NCBI RefSeq assembly: GCF_018873765.1
Contig: NC_057924.1
Coordinates: 14,719,001-14,783,000, forward strand
DNA: 64,000 nucleotides
DNA from: Telopea speciosissima
Lineage: Eukaryota > Streptophyta > Magnoliopsida > Proteales > Proteaceae
Reading direction: 5' to 3'
Made by a program: the position numbers and the translations under genes. Shown piece by piece: positions 57,531 through 64,000 of the stretch (within the stretch, counting starts at the first letter, position 1; each line of letters begins with the position of its first letter). The notes below the pieces were generated by a model. That model made no database searches and was not told the origin of the DNA. It saw only the letters and a program-made list of their open reading frames with translations.

Positions 57531-60040
57531 TTTTAAAAGTAATAGAAAATAGAATAAATCATCCCCACTTTCCTGATTCGAACGTGAGACTTGGGTTTTG
57601 CTTGGCTTTTTTCTAAAATTCTTCGCTCACTCTCGGTGATAGAATGACACCGTTCTACACACGCGCTGAAAGAACGCGTACTTCGATGTATCATGATTGA
57701 CGTCGACGTGACGATCATCCCCGTTGGACGGCCAGGATATGCTGAATTGGTATTAAATTCTATTGCCAATCATCTTCTCCGGGATTCACGCTCACCGAGT
57801 CTGACCCGTAACGACTTCTTCCTACCTTTAGCACTCTTTCTTTCTTTCTTCTGGTCTTTCCATTTATCTTCTGAGCAGCCCCTCTCTCTCTCTATCTCTC
57901 TGACCTTAAAAAAAAAAGGAACGACAGAGGAGCACAAAGCCTACCAAACAAGCACCAGACAAGAAAAACGTGTATACTATACACAAACTTGAGATTCTTC
58001 CATTAATGTCTTTGACGTTTGAACTTGCCAGCCAATCAGCACAAGAATATGCCTCTAAAAGGGTACATCAAGTGTTTGACAAAAGACGTCTGTGTCTGTT
58101 GATTGCCAAGGGTGAAGAGACTTTCCCACTGGTCGATCTCATCCCAATAAGAAGCGAAGCCTGATAAGGGCCAGACTCAGAGCTTGATCAATTGGGGCTC
58201 AGACTAATTTCGAAAAGCCAGCATTGAACTTTTTTTCTTTTTTTTGGTAAGTAACATTGAACGACTTCACGGGAGGAGTAAGGCATTATCTAGAAAACCG
58301 ATATGTGATAAGTATTGCTTGCAAACGCATCTTTCCATTATTAGTTGGTGTTTATGTTGTATGGACCTGGAAAAATACGCATTCCAACTGTTTGTTGTTT
58401 GTTATGCCAATATTAATTCTTGGGCTTAAATGCTTTTTTTGGGAAGTTTACTCTGGAATCTATGACCTTGAATATGAAGGAAAACCTTCAGATTGCTTGT
58501 TTGAATTTGTACCCTTTCAGTTAATAATTTCCACATATTTAGTCCTGATGAATTGGAGATTGCTTGCGTCCTTCATAAGTCCCTGAAGTTGGAAGTGGAG
58601 GTAAACTTGGAAACTCTGTTTAATTGAGAAGAGAAGCAAATGTTCAAAGTTGATAATGCTTCCGATGAACAATGGACAAAATAGAATTAAAACTTTTCCC
58701 TCACAGAATCATGGAGGGTCACAATGTAGCTACCTTTCCTTCAAAGTAGTAAGGCTTCTCTCCATTAGCATGCATATATTGGTTCCTTAATTTTACTTTG
58801 ACATGGTTATTTGCATGTCATTACTGTAGCAGAGAATACATCAGACTCTGTTGTCCTTTGGGTTCTTACTGGTGGGATAGTTCCACTATATTATCATTTT
58901 CTTGTCGAACACGTGTTTCTGTCATTCAAGCGTCCGTTAAATATAATTGGATTAGGTATAATATATTTTATCCATGGTAGTACCAGAATTTAGATTACTC
59001 AAATACCGTTGGTTGCTGTCGAGATTTTTCTTCCTCGATCAGGTCCAATCCGGTACACAATAGAACCAGCAAACAGAGCAGGTAAGAGTCCCGGAATGGA
59101 TTTCGGGAAAGACTCTCTGATGCCTAAGTTAGATCTCAAAGCAATATAACACTTAATGGGACCAAAAATGGAAAGTCAAGTTCTAGAGCCTTTAGGACCT
59201 TAACCGATGAAATAGTCGTAAAGATCTTACCTCTTTCCTACCTCTGTTGCCCTCTTATATGACGGTGTCCTCAGTTTCCCCTCCTCCTTCTGGGCTAGGG
59301 TTGCATATTCTTCAAGTTAGGCGGGGAGATCCAAATGAGGACCGTTAACCGAATTTATCAATGTTATCGGTGATTGTGCTTTTGGTAGACCATGTGTAAC
59401 ATTCCTTGCGCACACTTCCAACGTGAGACTACGGTTAGGGGCTCAACCGGCTTATGGGTCCTCATTCTCCAGTCTACTCCCTGGTTCGACCTTATTATAC
59501 GTGTCTTTATGGCATTGGAGGTCAGATTCCATCTGTATCACCTTTTTTATTTCACCTATGACTTTAAATAGAGTTGAATGACAAGATAAGATTCGTGTAG
59601 CCAACTCATTTAGTTGGGATGAGACTCAAGAGAAATTTTTGTTACTAAAGGTTATCAACCACTCTTAAACCTTTTGCAATATTCTTATTAATATTGTTTT
59701 TGGGAATTATCTAATTTATCTTCTATTGTCTTAATATTACAGATATATACTTTAGGATGCAGATTGGTTGGGCTCAATCCCAACTAATTCAGCCAACCAG
59801 TAGGCTGGGTCTAGCCTGTCGGTTCTCCAAATCGACCACTTGCCGGAAAATCCCACTACCCCACTAGGGTTGCTCTCACTGTCTGCACTAAGCCATGGAA
59901 AGGTGAAAGGCTAAATCCACTACCCCACTACAGTTGATATAAGAGTCATCTGAAATTACATAGATGTCCTCATGAATCATAGCCAACCTATTATGGTAGG
60001 GAAATTTTGAACATTAGAATGACAAAAGAGTAAAAAAAAC
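57531..60040. other. intergenic, no gene seen
   Basis: Frames such as 57990-58164 and 58257-58586 show no domain. A copy of the SINE-like repeat lies at 58705-58752. Segment 59020-59640, with 'gactctctgatgcctaagtt', looks like LTR-derived sequence but has no partner. Confidence 0.5.
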
Positions 60041-60993
60041 TCACACAAGATTAATGGACCTTAGATCTTGGATCAGCCTATCCAAGTTACAACGAGAGGA
60101 GCCACCTTCACTAATGCACTTCCTTGCTAGCTTTGCCAATCCACCTATCGACTCAACCAGCTCCTCCCTCTTTTGTTCCATCACATCCCTCACCACTCTC
60201 TCTATGGTCCCTCTATCACATATGTCCAAGGCCATTCCAACCTTCCAAACCTCGCTCACAAACCTGCTATTGACCTGCTGGTCTGCAAAGCATGGCAAAC
60301 ATATCATTGGCACACCAGCATAGATGCTCTCCATTGTCGAATTCCATCCACTGTGGGTCAAAAACACACCCACAGCTGGGTGGTTTAGGACTTCCTCCTG
60401 CGGTGCCCACTCCACCACCAAAGAACCCCTTTCCTTTGCCCCATCCACCACTTCTGCTAGAATCGTCTCACCCTCACCACCACTTACATTGATGGAATCT
60501 GGCCGTATCACCCACAAGAAGAGCTTCCCACTATTGACCAACCCATGCCAGAACTCCATTAGCGTGTCTTTACCATAAACCACTAAGCTGCCAAAACTCA
60601 TGTATACCACTGATTTTGGTAGCTGAGAATTGAGCCATGCCATGCAACTACTATCCTCCTTCCATAGGCTGTTTGAAGCAGCAATATTGGAAGCCGATGA
60701 AGAGCTGGAATGTTGTCTTCGGGATGAAAGGGCATGGAGCGGCCCAACTGTGTAAAGATTAGGGACTTGAGAACGTAATTGAGTGAGTATTGGGCCTTCC
60801 AGGTCTTCGAAGGTGTTGATTACAAGAGCAGATACTTGAGTCATTTGTTGATTCTCGGCATGAAGCTTTTGAAGGACTGGATCATTGGGATCTTTTGTTC
60901 GGAAGAAACTCGGAAGATCTTGGCGACGGAGAAAGCCTTCCATCCCAGGCACACTCTTTATGGGCACATCCATGTCAACTTCATCATCATCTC
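60041..60993 (-). CDS. UDP-glycosyltransferase, C-terminal exon (UGT85/UGT709-like)
   Basis: Minus strand, stop at 60041-60043. Open to 61030, with a likely acceptor (gaggcag|gag) at 60993. The ATG at 60973 is internal to this exon and not the start. From that Met: VPGMEGFLRRQDLPSFFR (residues 8-25), NTFEDLEGPIL, YTVGPL, SVVYMSFGSL, then the PSPG box from W189 to Q232 (WAPQEEVLNHPAVG, THSGWNSTMES, FADQQ), the UDP-sugar binding signature. The start MEGFLRR pattern is seen in the UGT709/UGT85 clade, which glucosylates small alcohols or acids, including iridoid precursors. The substrate here cannot be told. The catalytic half (residues ~1-310) is intact, but the acceptor-binding N-terminal ~150-170 residues are not found upstream in the window. 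Confidence 0.85.
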
Positions 60994-61030
60994 CTGCCTC
61001 AATTATACATAGACATCTATGATCAACCTT

Positions 61031-62038
61031 TTAATACTATAAGATCCATCTACGCAAAATCCTACTAATTCAGACGAATCAACTTGACAAATCAATTTGA
61101 AACGAAATATGAATATACAAAAGTTCTAGCTTCAAGGTCACAGATTGGGAACTGACCTCAACATCAATAATTTGCCAATAATTTTTTTATGTTGATTTTT
61201 TCCAGCAACTTTGTTTATTCCACGGGTTTTGCTACACTCACAGAAGCAACCTCACATGTCACTCGCTGCTCTATCTGAAAGTATATAGGATCATAGTGAA
61301 CCCCATAAAATAGGGGGATTAAAAAAATTTCCTGACATGATTGGACCTTGTTAGCATTTTTACTCTCCCATATGCAAGGTTAGCATATTGGTTATTCTAT
61401 TGTATGAGTAGGGACTTCTCATGTGAGATTTTTTAATTGGACCATGAGGCCTCCCCCCCCCCCCCCAAGGTGACCATCAAAATAGGAAAAGTGTACGAGA
61501 CATAAGTATACAGGAACTTATTTACAAGGGATGAAAAATATTTTACTTATCAAATAAGGCAAATGTTTGTTTAGGTGAATGGTTTATTTCTACTATTAGG
61601 AAGATTAATACAACCAATCTAACCATTTGATAGATAAAGCACCCCTTGGATTGTTTTTGAAGCCCATCTCAACCATATGACCGTCCATCTAAAAGATTGT
61701 TCTTCTCATGTATTTTCAACAATCAAAGTGCTTGGATTAGTGTGCCAATTTTAATCATTGCATATAACTATAAAGGACCATGTGGATTGAACATCTATCA
61801 AATTTTAAGGTTAAATTAAATCATAGGACAAATTTTTCCTTCACCCACCGTGAGTCATTACGGTAGTGGGATAGGCATCATTATGAGGGGAGGGGTAGTT
61901 TCGATTTTGTCTAGTAGGGAGCAGAGTAATAATGACCCTAGATAGTTGTATTTTACCTTCACCCATGGTGGAGGAAAACTTCCTCCTAAATCATATACCC
62001 TAATGACCTAATGTTTATAAACAGATGGACTCCAATCA
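61031..62038. other. upstream of the UGT exon, no first exon seen
   Basis: No minus-strand frame resembles a UGT N-terminus (expected: a PxxxQGH motif near the start). It holds AT-rich noncoding sequence and a poly(C) run at about 61450-61466. Confidence 0.6.
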
Positions 62039-62481
62039 CTAACTCAAGCTGTCCCATCCTACGCAATGGCAACTACTTTGTTGCCTAAAGAAGTCCATGA
62101 GCAGCTGGACTCCATTGACTGTAGTTAGTGGTGGGACCAGGATGTGAAGAAAATTGAACTTCATTTAACGATTTGGAATAAGATATGTTTACCTAAATGT
62201 CTCGAAGGTTTGGGGTTTGATACTGAAATTTTGAATAAAGCATTGTTTAGTAAGTTGGATTTGGAGATTAGCAAATCCATCAGCTTTATGGACTAGCATT
62301 TTGAAGTATCAAGTATTTTCCCAACTGTTCTTCAAGGCATGTCTGAGAGCTTGTTCTTCTTTGTCTTGGAAAAATGTTTAAGTTCATGCCTTTTATTGAA
62401 AATAAATCAGTTTTGGATGATTGGAATTGGTTTTGTATGCCAAATTGTAAAGAATAGAAGGATTCCAGGAGCTCCTCTTTT
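62039..62481 (+). mobile_element. LINE fragment, RT C-terminal region (plus strand)
   Basis: Plus frames give LTQAVPSYAMATTLLPKEV, then WNKICLPKCLEGLGFDTEIL and NKALFSKL, a familiar block of plant L1-type LINEs between RT and the zinc-binding region, followed after stops by IGFVCQIVKNRRIPGAP. Both ends are truncated, and the right side is cut by the LTR at 62482. Confidence 0.7.
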
Positions 62482-63963
62482 TGTTGGCACATTGGATTTT
62501 GCTAAATACTCCCCAGTGTAAATGTGTTTTGGTGATGATAAAATATGAACACCTAGGTGACAATAGACACCTTGGTGATGACCACAATACTCCATAGTGT
62601 AAATGTATTTTGGAAATTCTAATGATTTGTTGAGTGTTAGAGGCATACATATTCTCACAAACTCAAGAAGAAGAACAATTGTAATGGTAAGCATTAAGCC
62701 AGAGATGAACTAGATGTATCAAGCAAGCATCGTTTGAAGAAGAATGTTGAAGCTGGTGACCACAACATACAAGTTTCACCAGGCCATGGTTATTCAAGAA
62801 ATGACAAATACCAATGACTTGGTAGGAGCTACATGCATCAGTGGAATTAAGTGATCAAGACTAAGCTTCAAGTGCTCATAGGATTAGGTTTTTACTTCTT
62901 ATAATCCTATGTAACAACTCCAGCATCCTAAAAGCCTTTAAAGTGTATAATAGACCATCCAAGAAGATAAGGTAGTCAATAAATCTCTTTGGAGAGAAGT
63001 TGACAGTCAGAATGTGACTTTACTGAGAGGAAGGTCAATCGGCTGCAAGAAACGGTCGATTGGCAATGCTTGGCCATGACTAGCCTAAGTAGGTCTTCCA
63101 GATGAACGATCAATTGGATGTCCCATAGGATGGATGGATGATTTGTTTTCCAAATGGTCGACCATACACTCCTTGCTCTGACAGGAAAAACTTCTCAAGA
63201 ACAAGGTCTAGATTTTGAACTGCAGGTAGTTGATCGGATGACCCATATGGTCGATTGGCCAAAAAATAACTGTTACGGCTAAAAAGAGTCATTGGGGTCA
63301 TAACGACTAGTCAGCAAGGTAGATCGGATCATGTGACAATCGACCGACAGAAATCCAACAGTTAAACGGCTAGTTTTCTGATTGTTATGAATATGGCTAT
63401 AAATAGGGGGACGTTATTACTCCTCTCTACCAACCCTTTGGAATATCCACCTTAGACGGAGGGTTGCCTATTGTACTTTGATTTATATATCCTATCAAGA
63501 GGCTTGTTATCTTGAGTTGCAAAACTCATGAGTCTGAGTTTGCAAATCTCAGTAGAACTCCTTTATGAGTTAAAGGTCAATTGTAAGCCTCAAAATAAAT
63601 AGGTTTGGTTGTTAGCCTAGAAAACAACCAGGTTGTAAGAAGTGAGCCCACAAAACTGCTAGGCTGTAAGTAGTAACACCAGAAAACTACTGGGTTAGTT
63701 GTGAGCCAGGGAAAACAACAGGTGGTTCCCCACCTAGGGACAAGCGGGACTGGAACGGTTTAGATAACACCGGTAAAAGCTATACCATAGTGGAAAGCCT
63801 AGAACCATGTGACACTAGGTAGTGGATGTAGGTAGTTGCTGAACCATTCTAAATAATGTATTTTCCTGTATGTGCTTTTTAGTTATAGTAGATTGCATAG
63901 CATCCTCTGAATTAGTACACATATTCTACATCTCCAATTCACCCCCCCCCCTCTTAGGCTACA
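62482..63963 (+). mobile_element. probable solo LTR, Copia SIRE-like
   Basis: Begins TGTTGGCACATTGGATTTTG and ends in a C-run plus 'ctcttaggctaca' at 63963, like the Copia LTR (start TGTTGG, end 'ccctctaggctacccaaca'). Inside are a TATA-like 'ctataaataggggg' near 63400, the 'tggatgtaggtagttgctgaacca' block near 63825, and GTCGAC/GTCGAT motifs. No primer site follows, so it is a solo or truncated LTR of 1482 bases. Flanks CTTTT and TTTTT match at four of five bases. Confidence 0.55.
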
Positions 63964-64000
63964 TTTTTCGGTCAAAACTCTTATGAGACCAAAATGTGGA

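Noticed and set aside
57990-58164. short frame with VFDKRRL-type words reminiscent of PPR proteins
   Set aside because: Too short and without a repeated 35-residue motif; a chance match cannot be excluded.
58257-58586. 109-aa plus ORF with hydrophobic stretches
   Set aside because: It looks membrane-like by composition but has no recognisable domain, no upstream promoter or intron signal, and the surrounding DNA is repeat-like.
1-64000. tRNA, rRNA or CRISPR arrays
   Set aside because: No cloverleaf-like gene with A and B boxes at proper spacing, no rRNA core sequence, and no short spaced direct repeats were found; the only regular arrays are the plant-type tandem repeats listed.

Overview
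The window is nuclear DNA from a flowering plant, probably a dicot or another broad-leaved lineage. This follows from the introns in the genes, the plant-only families (DUF506, plant GT14, UGT, plant mobile domain), the high AT content, and the dense LTR retrotransposons, MULE, hAT and LINE remnants. The species cannot be named from the sequence.

Layout. 1-9.2 kb: AT-rich intergenic DNA with short tandem duplications and hairpin MITEs. 9.3-10.6 kb: an intact three-exon DUF506 (PDDEXK-like) gene on the plus strand. 10.7-23.6 kb: intergenic DNA with a MULE-type MITE (10-bp TSD), two non-autonomous hAT elements, the 3' part of a minus-strand LTR element, and a 1.36-kb Pack-MULE that carries the first coding part of a plastid pyruvate dehydrogenase E2 gene. 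23.6-52.9 kb: a three-level nest. A 5'-truncated LINE (minus strand) is split by a very large Ty3/Gypsy Tat-lineage element (24244-52704, TSD CAAGT), which is itself split by a 9.9-kb Ty1/Copia SIRE-like element (29641-39579, TSD GCTTC). 53.7-56.6 kb: an intact four-exon GT14 glycosyltransferase gene on the minus strand. 60.0-61.0 kb: the C-terminal exon of a UDP-glycosyltransferase (minus strand) with no visible first exon. 62.0-64.0 kb: a LINE fragment cut by a probable solo Copia LTR.

The most unusual object is the 3' half of the Tat element. After gag-pro-RT-RH-aRH-INT it has a sense ORF resembling plant DUF7745. Facing it on the opposite strand is an apparent multi-exon gene with a plant mobile domain (PMD), with good splice sites, a coiled-coil last exon and its own TATA box. 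The sequence upstream of that TATA box repeats the palindromic motifs of the element's own LTR promoter. A ~98-bp tandem array lies in the first intron of the antisense gene, and a perfect 13-bp hairpin sits against the polypurine tract. Both retrotransposons contain several stops and frameshifts in gag-pol, and many of the stops look like C-to-T decay of methylated DNA, so neither is likely to be autonomous now.

Apparent functional host genes are the DUF506 gene and the GT14 gene. The UGT is uncertain because its N-terminal half is missing from the window. Identity statements come from reading motifs by eye, without database searches.
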